From positions 1,116,001 through 1,180,000 of the forward strand of contig NZ_CP136962.1 of NCBI RefSeq assembly GCF_002863305.2: a stretch of DNA of 64,000 bases. The letters run 5' to 3'. Under the pieces are notes generated by a model. The model was not told where the DNA came from and made no database searches. It saw only the letters and a program-made list of their open reading frames with translations. Every line of letters starts with the position of its first letter. Position 1 is the first letter of the stretch. Below are positions 38,614-47,647 of the stretch, one piece after another. Position numbers and translations under genes: made by a program. This DNA is from Neisseria perflava. Lineage in GTDB: Bacteria; Pseudomonadota; Gammaproteobacteria; Burkholderiales; Neisseriaceae.

Positions 38614-40893
38614 ATGCTGTCACCCGAATTGGAACACATCCTGCAACTGCTCTATCGTGAAGCACGCAACGCTCGTTATGAGTTTATCAGCTTGGAACAC
38701 CTGCTTTTGGTGCTGATAGAAGAAGATGCGGCTGTGCCGAACGTCTTGAAACTGTGTGGTGCGGATTTGAAAGTCCTGTCCGAGCAGCTTGCCGCCAGCG
38801 TTGCAGAAAACACGCCGCAAATTCCCGATCATCTTCTGGATACGGTCGAAACCCAGCCGACATTGGGCTTCCAACGCGTCATCCAACGGGCGATGGTGCA
38901 TACCCAGTCTGCCGGTAAAGCCGCAGTAGAGCCTTTGGATATTTTGGTTGCCATGATGAGCGAATCCGAAAGCCATGCCGTTTATTTCCTCAAATTGCAA
39001 TCCATTACGCGCTTTGAAGTCTTGCGTTGCATTGCCCATGGCTCGCCTGATGACGAAGACGGCAATGATTCAGACGGCCTGGGACGCGAGGGCGAAGAAG
39101 CGGAACAAAAAACCGGCTCCCTTTCCGACTACACCGTCAACCTCAACGCCGAAGTCAAAGCCGGCCGTATCGACCCTTTGATTGGTCGCAAACACGAAAT
39201 GGAAAGGCTGGTGCAAATCCTGTGCCGCCGCCGCAAAAACAATCCGCTTTTGGTCGGCGAGGCTGGCGTGGGCAAAACCGCACTGGCGGAAGGTTTGGCA
39301 CACCAAATCGTCAACGGCGACATTCCCGACGCGCTTAAAGAAGCCGAAGTGTACGCACTGGATATGGGTTCGCTTTTGGCGGGCACGAAATACCGCGGCG
39401 ACTTTGAAGCGCGGGTCAAATCCGTCTTGAAACAGCTCGAAAAAATCCCGCACGCCATTTTATTCATCGACGAAATCCACACCATCATCGGCGCAGGTAG
39501 CACCAGCGGCGGCACGATGGACGCATCCAACCTGCTCAAACCCGCATTGGCGAAAGGCTCATTGCGCTGTATCGGCGCAACCACTTACGACGAATACCGC
39601 ACCATTTTCGACAAAGACCACGCCTTAAGCCGCCGTTTCCAAAAAATCGACGTGGTCGAACCCACCGTTTCCGAAACCGTGCAAATCCTACGCGGCTTGA
39701 AACCGATGTTTGAAGATTTCCACCAAGTCCGCTATACGCAAGGCGCACTTGAAGCCGCAGCCGAACTTTCCGCACGCTACATCAACGAACGTTTCCTGCC
39801 CGACAAAGCCATTGACGTAATGGACGAAGCAGGAGCGGCGCAACGGATTCTGCCCAAATCCAAGCAGAAAAAAGTCATCGGCAAAGCGCAAATCGAAACC
39901 GTCATCGCCAAAGTTGCGCGGATTCCAGAAAAAACCGTGTCGCACGATGACAAACAAGTGCTGCAATTCCTCGGCCGCGATTTGAAAAACATGGTTTACG
40001 GTCAGGAAAACGCTATCGACGCGCTGGTCGCCGCCGTCAAAATGTCGCGCTCCGGCCTCTCCCTACCCGACAAACCGATAGGCAGTTTCCTCTTCTCTGG
40101 CCCGACCGGCGTCGGCAAAACCGAAGTCGCCAAACAGCTTGCCTACTCGATGGGCGTACCGCTGCAACGCTTTGATATGTCCGAATACATGGAACGCCAT
40201 GCCGTATCGCGCCTCATCGGCGCGCCTCCGGGCTACGTCGGCTTTGAACAAGGCGGCCTTTTAACCGAAGCCGTCAACAAACAGCCGCATTGCGTATTGC
40301 TCTTGGACGAAATCGAAAAAGCCCACCCCGACATTTTCAATGTCCTCCTACAAGTCATGGACGCAGGCAAACTGACCGACAACAACGGTAAGAGTGCCGA
40401 CTTCCGCAACGTCATCCTGATCATGACTACCAACGCAGGCGCGGAAAGCCTCAGCCGCCCCAGCCTCGGCTTTACCGCCAAACGCGAACGCGGCGACGAA
40501 ATGCAGGCAATCAACAAACTCTTCACGCCCGAGTTCCGCAACCGCTTGGACGCGATTATCCCGTTTGCACCCTTGTCCGAACCCATCATCGTCAAAGTCG
40601 TGGACAAATTCCTACTCCAGCTCGAACACCAGCTCCTCGACAAAAAAGTCGAAGCCGAATTCACACCGGCATTGCGCAAATATCTGGCAGAAAAAGGTTT
40701 CGATCCACAGATGGGTGCACGCCCGATGAACCGACTGATTCAGGAAAAAATCCGCAAACCGCTCGCCGACGAACTCCTGTTTGGCAAACTCGCCGAAGGC
40801 GGCTTTGTGCTGATAGACTGGGATGCGGCAAAAGAAGAAGCCGTGTTGAAGTTTAAGAAAAGCAAGGTCAAACCTGAAGCAGAAACTGTTTAA
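38614..40893 (+). CDS. clpA: ClpA ATP-dependent protease ATPase subunit
   Basis: 759 aa, the usual length. It is an unfoldase that feeds ClpP. The N-terminal Clp repeat covers about residues 1-145. Two AAA+ modules follow, with Walker A GEAGVGKT (215-222) and GPTGVGKT (496-503), and the ClpA pattern MERHAVSRLIGAPPGYVG in the second. A DUS lies in the spacer after the N-domain (near 39068). A DUS-like pair terminates the operon. Confidence 0.97.
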   Translation: MLSPELEHILQLLYREARNARYEFISLEHLLLVLIEEDAAVPNVLKLCGADLKVLSEQLAASVAENTPQIPDHLLDTVETQPTLGFQRVIQRAMVHTQSAGKAAVEPLDILVAMMSESESHAVYFLKLQSITRFEVLRCIAHGSPDDEDGNDSDGLGREGEEAEQKTGSLSDYTVNLNAEVKAGRIDPLIGRKHEMERLVQILCRRRKNNPLLVGEAGVGKTALAEGLAHQIVNGDIPDALKEAEVYALDMGSLLAGTKYRGDFEARVKSVLKQLEKIPHAILFIDEIHTIIGAGSTSGGTMDASNLLKPALAKGSLRCIGATTYDEYRTIFDKDHALSRRFQKIDVVEPTVSETVQILRGLKPMFEDFHQVRYTQGALEAAAELSARYINERFLPDKAIDVMDEAGAAQRILPKSKQKKVIGKAQIETVIAKVARIPEKTVSHDDKQVLQFLGRDLKNMVYGQENAIDALVAAVKMSRSGLSLPDKPIGSFLFSGPTGVGKTEVAKQLAYSMGVPLQRFDMSEYMERHAVSRLIGAPPGYVGFEQGGLLTEAVNKQPHCVLLLDEIEKAHPDIFNVLLQVMDAGKLTDNNGKSADFRNVILIMTTNAGAESLSRPSLGFTAKRERGDEMQAINKLFTPEFRNRLDAIIPFAPLSEPIIVKVVDKFLLQLEHQLLDKKVEAEFTPALRKYLAEKGFDPQMGARPMNRLIQEKIRKPLADELLFGKLAEGGFVLIDWDAAKEEAVLKFKKSKVKPEAETV

Positions 40894-40909
40894 CTGGTTG
40901 AAAAATAAA

Positions 40910-40935
40910 AGGCCATCTGAGATTTCAGACGGCCT
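40910..40935. terminator. Imperfect DUS palindrome
   Basis: AGGCCATCTGAG and TTCAGACGGCCT (two changes in the left arm) between convergent clpA and tkt. Confidence 0.7.
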
Positions 40936-40959
40936 TTTTATCTCAATCAAAAATCTGAT

Positions 40960-42939
40960 TTACAAAACGGACTTAACAGTGGCAACCACATTATCTACGG
41001 TAAAGCCGAATTCTTTGAACAGCAAATCAGCAGGTGCAGACTCGCCAAAGCGGTTGATACCGACCACGGCGCCGTTTAAACCGACGTATTTATACCAACC
41101 GTCGGCATGTCCGGCTTCTACGGCTACCCGTGGCAAGCCTTCCGGCAGAACGGCGGCTTTATAGGCGGCATCTTGGCGGTCGAATACATTGGTAGAAGGC
41201 ATGGAAACAACGCGCACAGCAATACCTTGTTCTGCCAATACTTTTTGCGCTTCTAGAGCCAATTCAACTTCAGAACCGGTAGCAATCACAACAGCTTGCA
41301 CATTGCCTTGAGCTTCACTGATTACATAAGCACCGCGCTTAATGTCGTTCAGCTGTTGCTCATCACGCGCTTGGAATTTCAGGTTTTGACGGCTGAAAAT
41401 CAAGCTGGACGGATGATCAGCCGCTTTAACGGCTTCAGACCACGCCACCAAGGATTCGACGGTATCGCACGGACGCCATACGTCCATATTTGGAATCAGG
41501 CGTAGGGTGGCGGTTTGCTCGACAGGTTGGTGGGTCGGACCGTCTTCACCCAAACCAATGGAGTCGTGGGTAAACACAAATACTGGGTTGATTTTCATCA
41601 GTGCTGCCATACGCAGGGCGTTGCGTTCGTATTCGCTGAACATCAGGAAAGTCGCACCAAAGGGTTTCACACCGCCGTGCAATGCAAGGCCGTTCATGAT
41701 GGCGCCCATGCCGAACTCGCGTACGCCGTAGTGGACGTAGTTGCCGCCGCGTTCGCGGGTAACAGACACGCTGTTTGACCAGTCGGTCAAGTTGGACGGG
41801 GTCAGGTCGGCAGAACCGCCCACCAACTCAGGCAGCTCTTTGGCCAGAATTTCAATGCTGTTTTGGCTGGCTTTACGGGTGGCGATGGTTTCGGCTTTGG
41901 CACACACTTCTTTCAATACGGCTTGAACGTAAGCATCGAAGTTGTCCGGCAGTTTTTTATCCATGCGGCGCACGAATTCTGCGGCTTCGGCAGGATATTT
42001 GGCTTGATATTGAGCGAAGAGCTCGTTCCATTCGGCCTCAAGTTTTGCGCCTTTTTCTTTTGCATTCCATGCGGCATAGATTTCTTGCGGAATTTCAAAC
42101 GCAGGATATGCCCAACCCAAATGTTTGCGCGTGGCTTCGATTTCGTCCGCGCCCAAAGGTGCGCCGTGGGTTTTGTGGCTGCCTTCTTTGTTGGCGCTGC
42201 CTTTGCCGATTAAGGTTTTGCAGCAGATAAGGGACGGTTTGCCGGTTTCAGCTTTGGCCGCTTCAATGGCCGTCTGAATGGCATCGGTATCATGACCGTT
42301 TACATTTGGAATCACATGCCAGCCGTAGCTTTCAAAGCGTTGCGGGATGTTTTCGGTAAACCAGCCGTCCACTTTGCCGTCGATGGAAATATTGTTGTCA
42401 TCATATAAAACAATCAGCTTGCCCAAGCCCAAAGTGCCGGCGAGTGAACAGGCTTCGTGCGACACGCCTTCCATCATGCAGCCGTCGCCCATGAAGACGT
42501 AGGTGTGGTGATCAACGATGTTCAAGCCGTCTTTATTGAATTCGGCAGCCAAGATTTTTTCGGCCAAAGCCATGCCCACTGCGTTGGCAATACCTTGTCC
42601 CAACGGGCCGGTCGTGGTTTCCACGCCGTCGGTGTAGCCGTATTCCGGATGGCCGGGAGTTTTGCTGTGCAGTTGGCGGAAGTTTTTCAAGTCTTCAATG
42701 GATACATTGTAGCCGGTCAGGTGCAACAGGCTGTACAGCAGCATGGACGCATGACCATTGGAAAGGATGAAGCGGTCGCGGTTGTAGAATTTAGGGTTAG
42801 CAGGGTTATGGTTGAGGAACTTCGTCCACAATACTTCCGCCATTTCCGCCATACCCATAGGTGCGCCGGGGTGGCCGGAGTTTGCTTTCTGTACGGCATC
42901 GACTGAGAGGAAACGGATTGCGTTTGCCAGTTGAGACAT
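40960..42939 (-). CDS. tkt: Transketolase
   Basis: 659 aa from the ATG at 42939; an upstream frame extension (to 43017) has no proper RBS and is not used. It transfers ketol units with thiamine diphosphate in the non-oxidative pentose phosphate pathway. Motifs: [17 protein letters not shown] near the N-terminus, [19 protein letters not shown] with the ThDP/Mg site, and [18 protein letters not shown]. Monocistronic, with a long intergenic region upstream. Confidence 0.97.
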   Translation of the reverse strand: MSQLANAIRFLSVDAVQKANSGHPGAPMGMAEMAEVLWTKFLNHNPANPKFYNRDRFILSNGHASMLLYSLLHLTGYNVSIEDLKNFRQLHSKTPGHPEYGYTDGVETTTGPLGQGIANAVGMALAEKILAAEFNKDGLNIVDHHTYVFMGDGCMMEGVSHEACSLAGTLGLGKLIVLYDDNNISIDGKVDGWFTENIPQRFESYGWHVIPNVNGHDTDAIQTAIEAAKAETGKPSLICCKTLIGKGSANKEGSHKTHGAPLGADEIEATRKHLGWAYPAFEIPQEIYAAWNAKEKGAKLEAEWNELFAQYQAKYPAEAAEFVRRMDKKLPDNFDAYVQAVLKEVCAKAETIATRKASQNSIEILAKELPELVGGSADLTPSNLTDWSNSVSVTRERGGNYVHYGVREFGMGAIMNGLALHGGVKPFGATFLMFSEYERNALRMAALMKINPVFVFTHDSIGLGEDGPTHQPVEQTATLRLIPNMDVWRPCDTVESLVAWSEAVKAADHPSSLIFSRQNLKFQARDEQQLNDIKRGAYVISEAQGNVQAVVIATGSEVELALEAQKVLAEQGIAVRVVSMPSTNVFDRQDAAYKAAVLPEGLPRVAVEAGHADGWYKYVGLNGAVVGINRFGESAPADLLFKEFGFTVDNVVATVKSVL

Positions 42940-43383
42940 GGTTTGACCTTCCTTGGACAAGATTGGAAATATGAAAAAAGGTGTGCCGATTATCGCCTGA
43001 ATCAGCCGTGCTTTCAAGGATAGCTTTTGATATTCACTTTGTCAGACGGCCTGTTTCCACTCGGTTGCCCGAAACGGAATGAATAGATGATATTAACTGT
43101 TATTTCGTTTTGAAACAGTGCTTTATATATTTTTATCGTGTAAATAGCAAATCACTATAAGTTTGCACACAGACTGATTCGCAAACCTTTGAATACTGCC
43201 CTTTTCAGACGGCCCTACATCAAACGGCCGCAAGGAATCCATTGTTAAGACGAAGTCCTTCTTTTGCTTTGAATAGAGTCAAATGTTATGATTTGCATGC
43301 ACGCGAAAGGCCGTCTGAAAATATTCACATCAAACTACTACCATGACAACAGGCTTGTGTGCACTTCATCAAGGAACACTGAA
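42940..43383. other. Intergenic region tkt-ccoG
   Basis: About 444 nt, AT-rich. It carries DUS copies (near 43041-43052, 43205 and 43308) and an FNR-like box. No ORF is supported; a frame at 43288 fuses to the ccoG N-terminus but is unlikely to be used. Confidence 0.55.
43269..43282 (+). promoter_or_regulatory. FNR-like box upstream of ccoG
   Basis: TTGAATAGAGTCAA keeps the TTGA-TCAA half sites of the FNR consensus (TTGAT-N4-ATCAA). A TATGAT box follows at 43287-43292. The overlap with the promoter is closer than normal for activation, so its effect is open. Confidence 0.35.
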
Positions 43384-44868
43384 ATGTCACCAGAAAACCA
43401 AGCTGAAAACACCACACCCTCAACAGAAAAAACAGCAAAAGCCACTACGCCCAAACCTTCCAAACCCAAATCCAGCGTGATTCAAATCCATCCCGAAGGC
43501 GAACGCATCCATCCTAAAAAGGCAGAAGGACGCTTTGCCAAACTGCGTATCGCCGCCGTATTGGCGACCCAGTTTGTATTTTACGTTATTCCATGGTTCA
43601 ACTGGAGCGGCCGTCAGGCGGTTTTATTCAATATCCCTGACCGTCATTTCTTCATTTTCGGACTGTCGCTGGGCATGGGCGATTTGATCTACCTTGCCTT
43701 GCTGCTGATGATTTGCGCATTCGGATTGTTTTGGTGGACAACCATTGCCGGTCGTTTGTGGTGCGGCTATTCATGCCCGCAAACAGTTTACACCGAAATT
43801 ATGCTGTGGATCGACAACTTGGTCGAAGGCGATAGAAACAAACGCCTGAAACTGGAAAAATCGCCTTGGAACTTTACTAAAATTCGCATTAAGGCCACCA
43901 AATACCTGCTGATTTTCCTTGTCTGCGCATGGACAGGTATCACTTTTGCAGGCTGGTTTATCCCGATCCGCCAATTTATTCCCGATTTATTCACCGGAGC
44001 AGCAGGCGGCGGCGCAATGTTTGCCGCAGCATTTTACGGATTCATGACTTTCTTCTTCGCCCACATCATGCGCGAAAAAGTGTGTCTGCATATGTGTCCG
44101 TATGCACGTTTCCAAAGTGCAATGTTTGACAAAGACACGCTGATTATTTCTTACGATACCGAACGCGGCGAACCGCGCGGCGCACGCAAGAAAACCGCCA
44201 ACAAAGAAGACAGCGGCTTGGGCGACTGCATCAACTGCACCATGTGCGTGCAAGTCTGTCCCGTCGGTATCGACATCCGCGACGGTTTGCAATACCAATG
44301 TATCGGCTGCGCGGCGTGTATCGATGCCTGCGACGAAATCATGGACAAAATGGGCTACGAGCGCGGCTTAATCCGTTATACGACCGAAGGCGCGTTGGAA
44401 CACGAATACCCTGAAAGCGACATCAAAAAACGCTTGAAACGTCCGCGTGTAGCTGGTTATGGCGCAGTACTCCTGGTGGTCATCATCGCCTTCCTGGTCG
44501 GCATTTCCACCCGAAAAATGGTCGAAGTCGATATCCTGAAAGACCGTGGCGTCATGGTTCGCGAAAACAGCCAAGGCTGGTTGGAAAATGCCTATAACCT
44601 GCGCATTATCAACAATAGTGAAAATGAACAACTGATGACTGCAACCGTCAAAGGCTTTGATGAAATCGCGCTGACCGGCCTGCCTGAAAACGGTATTAAA
44701 ATTGCGCCGCGGGAAACCGTTACCATCCCGGTACAGGTATCTACCATTCCCGAATATGCCGACAAAGGCAGCCATCCGATTGAATTTACCTTTATCTATC
44801 ACGAGACCGGCTCTGCTGACTCCAAACCGACTACTTTAGAAGAAAAAGCAACCTTTATCGGAGAATAA
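43384..44868 (+). CDS. ccoG: Cytochrome c oxidase accessory protein CcoG
   Basis: 494 aa from the ATG at 43384. It is needed for copper delivery to, or assembly of, the cbb3 oxidase. The N-terminus is a disordered Pro/Lys/Thr tail. About five membrane helices follow. Two [4Fe-4S] sites are visible: CINCTMCVQVCPVG and CIGCAACIDACD (around residues 280-320), as well as YSCPQTVYTE. The C-terminal Ig-like domain is periplasmic. Operon with fixH, 3 nt apart. The cbb3 operon itself is not in the window. Confidence 0.93.
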   Translation: MSPENQAENTTPSTEKTAKATTPKPSKPKSSVIQIHPEGERIHPKKAEGRFAKLRIAAVLATQFVFYVIPWFNWSGRQAVLFNIPDRHFFIFGLSLGMGDLIYLALLLMICAFGLFWWTTIAGRLWCGYSCPQTVYTEIMLWIDNLVEGDRNKRLKLEKSPWNFTKIRIKATKYLLIFLVCAWTGITFAGWFIPIRQFIPDLFTGAAGGGAMFAAAFYGFMTFFFAHIMREKVCLHMCPYARFQSAMFDKDTLIISYDTERGEPRGARKKTANKEDSGLGDCINCTMCVQVCPVGIDIRDGLQYQCIGCAACIDACDEIMDKMGYERGLIRYTTEGALEHEYPESDIKKRLKRPRVAGYGAVLLVVIIAFLVGISTRKMVEVDILKDRGVMVRENSQGWLENAYNLRIINNSENEQLMTATVKGFDEIALTGLPENGIKIAPRETVTIPVQVSTIPEYADKGSHPIEFTFIYHETGSADSKPTTLEEKATFIGE

Positions 44869-44871
44869 ACG

Positions 44872-45438
44872 GTGTCCCCACAACCCAAAATCAAACCTTG
44901 GTACAAACATATTTGGCCCTGGGTGCTGATGGCTGGCCCCATCTTCGTCGTTATCGCCAGCGTTTCCATGTTCTTCGTCGCAAAAGAACATACGACAGAC
45001 TTGGTGTCTGACGATTACTACAAAGACGGCAAACACATCGAAATCCAACTTCACCGCGATGAAGAAGCCGTTAAACGGCAAATTCAGGTGCAGGTCTTAA
45101 TCAGTCCGGATATGAATGCCGCCAAAGTATTCGTCAGCGGACAATTCGATACCAAACAGCCATTAAACCTATTGTTGATGCACCCAACACGCAAAGCCGA
45201 TGACCAAACCGTCAAGCTGCGCGCCGTAACAGCCGAACCGCAAAACGGCCGCATGGAATACGAAGCCGTCTTTAAACCTTTACGCCCAACCAATCATTGG
45301 TACTTACGCGTTGAAGATGCCTCAGGCGTATGGCGTGTTGAAAACAAATGGATAGTCAGCCAAGGCAATGCAGTCAACTTGACGCCTATGGACAAATTGT
45401 TCGACAACGGCAAACAAGCCGCTTCAACAGAACAATAA
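44872..45438 (+). CDS. FixH family protein
   Basis: 188 aa from a GTG start at 44872. One N-terminal membrane helix (about residues 15-38: WVLMAGPIFVVIASVSMFFV) is followed by a periplasmic beta domain. A DDYYKDGKHIEIQ motif typical of FixH lies next to the helix. It helps assemble the cbb3 oxidase, in keeping with its position right after ccoG. A DUS pair ends the operon. Confidence 0.85.
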   Translation: MSPQPKIKPWYKHIWPWVLMAGPIFVVIASVSMFFVAKEHTTDLVSDDYYKDGKHIEIQLHRDEEAVKRQIQVQVLISPDMNAAKVFVSGQFDTKQPLNLLLMHPTRKADDQTVKLRAVTAEPQNGRMEYEAVFKPLRPTNHWYLRVEDASGVWRVENKWIVSQGNAVNLTPMDKLFDNGKQAASTEQ

Positions 45439-45448
45439 ATCCCGACCC

Positions 45449-45476
45449 AGGCCGTCTGAAACCTTTCAGACGGCCT
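45449..45476 (+). terminator. DUS inverted-pair terminator of ccoG-fixH
   Basis: AGGCCGTCTGAA and its inverse, 4 nt apart. Confidence 0.8.
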
Positions 45477-45511
45477 GAAATCTTCATACCCTTTTATATT
45501 CCCTTCCAAAT

Positions 45512-46675
45512 ATGATTTTTTCCGATTGGCGCAGACTGACCGAAAATGAAGTCCGTATGGCAAAACAAGTTTTTGCGGACAGCATAAACTTCCACCGCAT
45601 CAAAATATATCGCGGCATTCCACTTATACCCAACGCCAATACCGCCATTGCGCCCAATGGAAACATATACTTTCCGCGTAAACACTGCCCCGAAGATTTC
45701 ACTCAAGCCGGCATAGCCTACAAAATTTGGCTGATTCATGAGCTGACACATGTCTGGCAACACCAGCGCGGTCACAAAGTTTGGCTTTCCGGCCTATTCA
45801 TCATGCTCAAAGGCGGATACAGAAAACGCAAAGCTTACGCCTACCCCATCCCCTTACCCCACATCAACCAATTAAATATCGAACAGCAGGCAGACCTTAT
45901 TGCCCACTATTTCGCAGCTACTTTTCTACCCCAAAACATTTACACCCCGCAACAGCCTATTTTTCAGACGGCCTTAGCAGATTTTCTTCACAACCCACAC
46001 GACAAAAATCTATGCCCAAGATACTTGTCGGCAAAAAAACAACACTTCAAAAAGCAGAGTGAACAAATAAGCTATAATAAACAACCCGACACATCATCCA
46101 AAAGATCCCAAACCATGCCTTGGAACATACCTATTTTACTTACCTGGATGCGCGTCCTATTAATCCCCGTGTTCACCATCCTATTCTATTTACCGAACAC
46201 ATGGATTCAACCACAAACCGTCAACTGGACAGCCGCCATCATCTTTGCACTTGCCGCTATTACAGACTGGTTTGACGGCTTTTTAGCACGCCGCTGGAAA
46301 CAAACCTCCGACTTCGGTGCATTCCTCGACCCCGTTGCCGACAAGCTCATGGTTGCCGTTGCCCTGCTCCTGCTCGTCAGCCTTGGCAGAACATACGCCA
46401 TCTTCGCCATGATTATTATCGGCCGGGAAATTACCATTTCCGCCTTGCGCGAATGGATGGCACAAATGGGCAAACGCGGCAGCGTTGCAGTGGCCACTAT
46501 CGGCAAATTCAAAACCACTGCCCAAATGATCGCCATCTTCCTTTTGCTTATCGGCACGGACAAATATAACGACCCTTTCTATCTCATTGGTAACATATTG
46601 ATGTTTATAGCATCTGTATTGACCATCTGGTCAATGTGCTACTACCTGAAAATGGCATGGAAAGAATTCAAATAA
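45512..46675 (+). CDS. In-frame ORF: HELTH-motif protein fused to pgsA
   Basis: 387 codons without a stop. Residues 1-about 200 are a vgr-related/zincin-like protein with HELTHVW at 76-82, the HExxH zinc motif, plus NIEQQADLIAHYF, in which a Glu could be the third ligand. Residues 202-387 are PgsA. There is no stop between them. A DUS lies in the first part (45961-45973). Other Neisseria encode a similar HELTH protein upstream of pgsA as a separate gene (from memory). Whether a fusion protein is made, or pgsA is mainly translated from its own start at 46115, is not clear. Confidence 0.6.
   Translation: MIFSDWRRLTENEVRMAKQVFADSINFHRIKIYRGIPLIPNANTAIAPNGNIYFPRKHCPEDFTQAGIAYKIWLIHELTHVWQHQRGHKVWLSGLFIMLKGGYRKRKAYAYPIPLPHINQLNIEQQADLIAHYFAATFLPQNIYTPQQPIFQTALADFLHNPHDKNLCPRYLSAKKQHFKKQSEQISYNKQPDTSSKRSQTMPWNIPILLTWMRVLLIPVFTILFYLPNTWIQPQTVNWTAAIIFALAAITDWFDGFLARRWKQTSDFGAFLDPVADKLMVAVALLLLVSLGRTYAIFAMIIIGREITISALREWMAQMGKRGSVAVATIGKFKTTAQMIAIFLLLIGTDKYNDPFYLIGNILMFIASVLTIWSMCYYLKMAWKEFK
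46073..46078 (+). promoter_or_regulatory. Candidate -10 box for pgsA
   Basis: TATAAT lies 37 nt before the pgsA ATG, inside the upstream ORF. The -35 match is poor. Confidence 0.35.
46115..46675 (+). CDS. pgsA: CDP-diacylglycerol-glycerol-3-phosphate 3-phosphatidyltransferase
   Basis: 186 aa from the ATG at 46115. It makes phosphatidylglycerol phosphate in the inner membrane. The CDP-alcohol phosphatidyltransferase signature DG-x2-AR-x8-G-x3-D-x3-D is intact (DWFDGFLARRWKQTSD then FGAFLDPVADK). Several membrane helices fit the family, and the length matches E. coli PgsA. Since an upstream ORF is open in the same frame, its native N-terminus cannot be fixed by sequence alone, but MPWNIPILLTWMRV is the normal start. 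Confidence 0.92.
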   Translation: MPWNIPILLTWMRVLLIPVFTILFYLPNTWIQPQTVNWTAAIIFALAAITDWFDGFLARRWKQTSDFGAFLDPVADKLMVAVALLLLVSLGRTYAIFAMIIIGREITISALREWMAQMGKRGSVAVATIGKFKTTAQMIAIFLLLIGTDKYNDPFYLIGNILMFIASVLTIWSMCYYLKMAWKEFK

Positions 46676-46702
46676 ATTTTTTAAAAAATAAAAACAAAAC
46701 AC

Positions 46703-46730
46703 TTGACGCACGCGATTAAATCCATAATAA
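46703..46730 (+). promoter_or_regulatory. Promoter of the tRNA array
   Basis: TTGACG (-35, 46703-46708) and TAATAA (-10, 46725-46730) with 16 nt between, just after pgsA and about 40 nt before the first tRNA-Gly. Confidence 0.6.
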
Positions 46731-46768
46731 TTGCGTCTTCTTCGATATACGAAGCAACAAATATCAGA

Positions 46769-46844
46769 GCGGGAATAGCTCAGTTGGTAGAGCGCAACCT
46801 TGCCAAGGTTGAGGTCGCGAGTTCGAGACTCGTTTCCCGCTCCA
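46769..46844 (+). tRNA. tRNA-Gly (GCC), copy 1
   Basis: 76 nt with encoded CCA; anticodon loop CTTGCCAAG (GCC). Standard cloverleaf, first of five identical copies. Confidence 0.97.
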
Positions 46845-46878
46845 TACTGATTACTTGTTGATTGTTCTTTTTCAATAT

Positions 46879-46954
46879 GCGGGAATAGCTCAGTTGGTAG
46901 AGCGCAACCTTGCCAAGGTTGAGGTCGCGAGTTCGAGACTCGTTTCCCGCTCCA
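46879..46954 (+). tRNA. tRNA-Gly (GCC), copy 2
   Basis: 76 nt, identical to copy 1; spacer of 34 nt. Confidence 0.97.
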
Positions 46955-46978
46955 GTTTAATTTCAGATGCACTCAAAT

Positions 46979-47054
46979 GCGGGAATAGCTCAGTTGGTAG
47001 AGCGCAACCTTGCCAAGGTTGAGGTCGCGAGTTCGAGACTCGTTTCCCGCTCCA
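46979..47054 (+). tRNA. tRNA-Gly (GCC), copy 3
   Basis: 76 nt, identical to copy 1. The spacer after it (21 nt) is repeated exactly after copy 4. Confidence 0.97.
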
Positions 47055-47075
47055 TTAAATCATGTATCTGAATAC

Positions 47076-47151
47076 GCGGGAATAGCTCAGTTGGTAGAGC
47101 GCAACCTTGCCAAGGTTGAGGTCGCGAGTTCGAGACTCGTTTCCCGCTCCA
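47076..47151 (+). tRNA. tRNA-Gly (GCC), copy 4
   Basis: 76 nt, identical; its downstream spacer TTAAATCATGTATCTGAA.. equals that after copy 3, so this unit was recently duplicated. Confidence 0.97.
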
Positions 47152-47172
47152 TTAAATCATGTATCTGAATAC

Positions 47173-47248
47173 GCGGGAATAGCTCAGTTGGTAGAGCGCA
47201 ACCTTGCCAAGGTTGAGGTCGCGAGTTCGAGACTCGTTTCCCGCTCCA
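47173..47248 (+). tRNA. tRNA-Gly (GCC), copy 5
   Basis: 76 nt, identical, last Gly copy before tRNA-Cys. Confidence 0.97.
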
Positions 47249-47279
47249 GTTTCATACTACAACACTCAAACGTAGTTTT

Positions 47280-47353
47280 GGCGAGATAGCAAAGTGGTTA
47301 TGCAGCGGATTGCAAATCCGTCTACGCCGGTTCGATTCCGACTCTCGCCTCCA
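47280..47353 (+). tRNA. tRNA-Cys (GCA)
   Basis: 74 nt with CCA; acceptor GGCGAGA, anticodon loop ATTGCAAAT (GCA), T-arm GGTTCGATTCC. A normal tRNA-Cys. Confidence 0.95.
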
Positions 47354-47363
47354 TCCCTTTCAT

Positions 47364-47441
47364 GGCGGGGTGGCAGAGTGTTTATGCTATAAGGGGTGCA
47401 ACCCTTATACAGGCCGGTTCAAATCCGCGCCCCCGCCTCCA
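47364..47441 (+). tRNA. Aberrant tRNA-Cys-like gene (GCA)
   Basis: 78 nt ending in TCCA, with a perfect 7-bp acceptor stem (GGCGGGG / CCCCGCC) and a short D-stem (GCA/TGC). The anticodon region is TATAAGGG-GTGCAA-CCCTTATA, an 8-bp perfect hairpin with only 6 loop bases (a 7-nt loop gives a weaker stem). The T-stem needs a bulged C to pair (GGCCGG / CCG-C-GCC). GCA sits in the loop as in tRNA-Cys. It may be a pseudogene or a specialised variant of tRNA-Cys. Confidence 0.6.
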
Positions 47442-47462
47442 ATTTCTCAATTTACTGTCTAC

Positions 47463-47552
47463 GCCCGGGTGGTGAAATAGGTAGACACAACGGACTTAAA
47501 ATCCGTCGGCCCTAAACCGGCCGTGCCGGTTCGATTCCGGCTCCGGGCACCA
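47463..47552 (+). tRNA. tRNA-Leu (TAA)
   Basis: 90 nt with long variable arm and encoded CCA; anticodon loop CTTAAAA (TAA). It lies next to the truncated integrase, and is the likely attachment target. Confidence 0.96.
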
Positions 47553-47599
47553 ATAAATATCTGAATTTATTGAAAACCTAATATTCCAAATTTCTAATT

Positions 47600-47628
47600 G
47601 ACAGCTTATTTGTAAGGCTGTCTTTTTT
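47600..47628 (+). terminator. Terminator of the tRNA array
   Basis: GACAGC / GCTGTC stem around an 11-nt loop, followed by six T. Confidence 0.8.
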
Positions 47629-47647
47629 GTTTGTGCCTTATTTGTGT

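Noticed and set aside
46769..47248. Regularly spaced repeats as a CRISPR array
   Set aside because: The repeats are complete tRNA-Gly genes with CCA ends.
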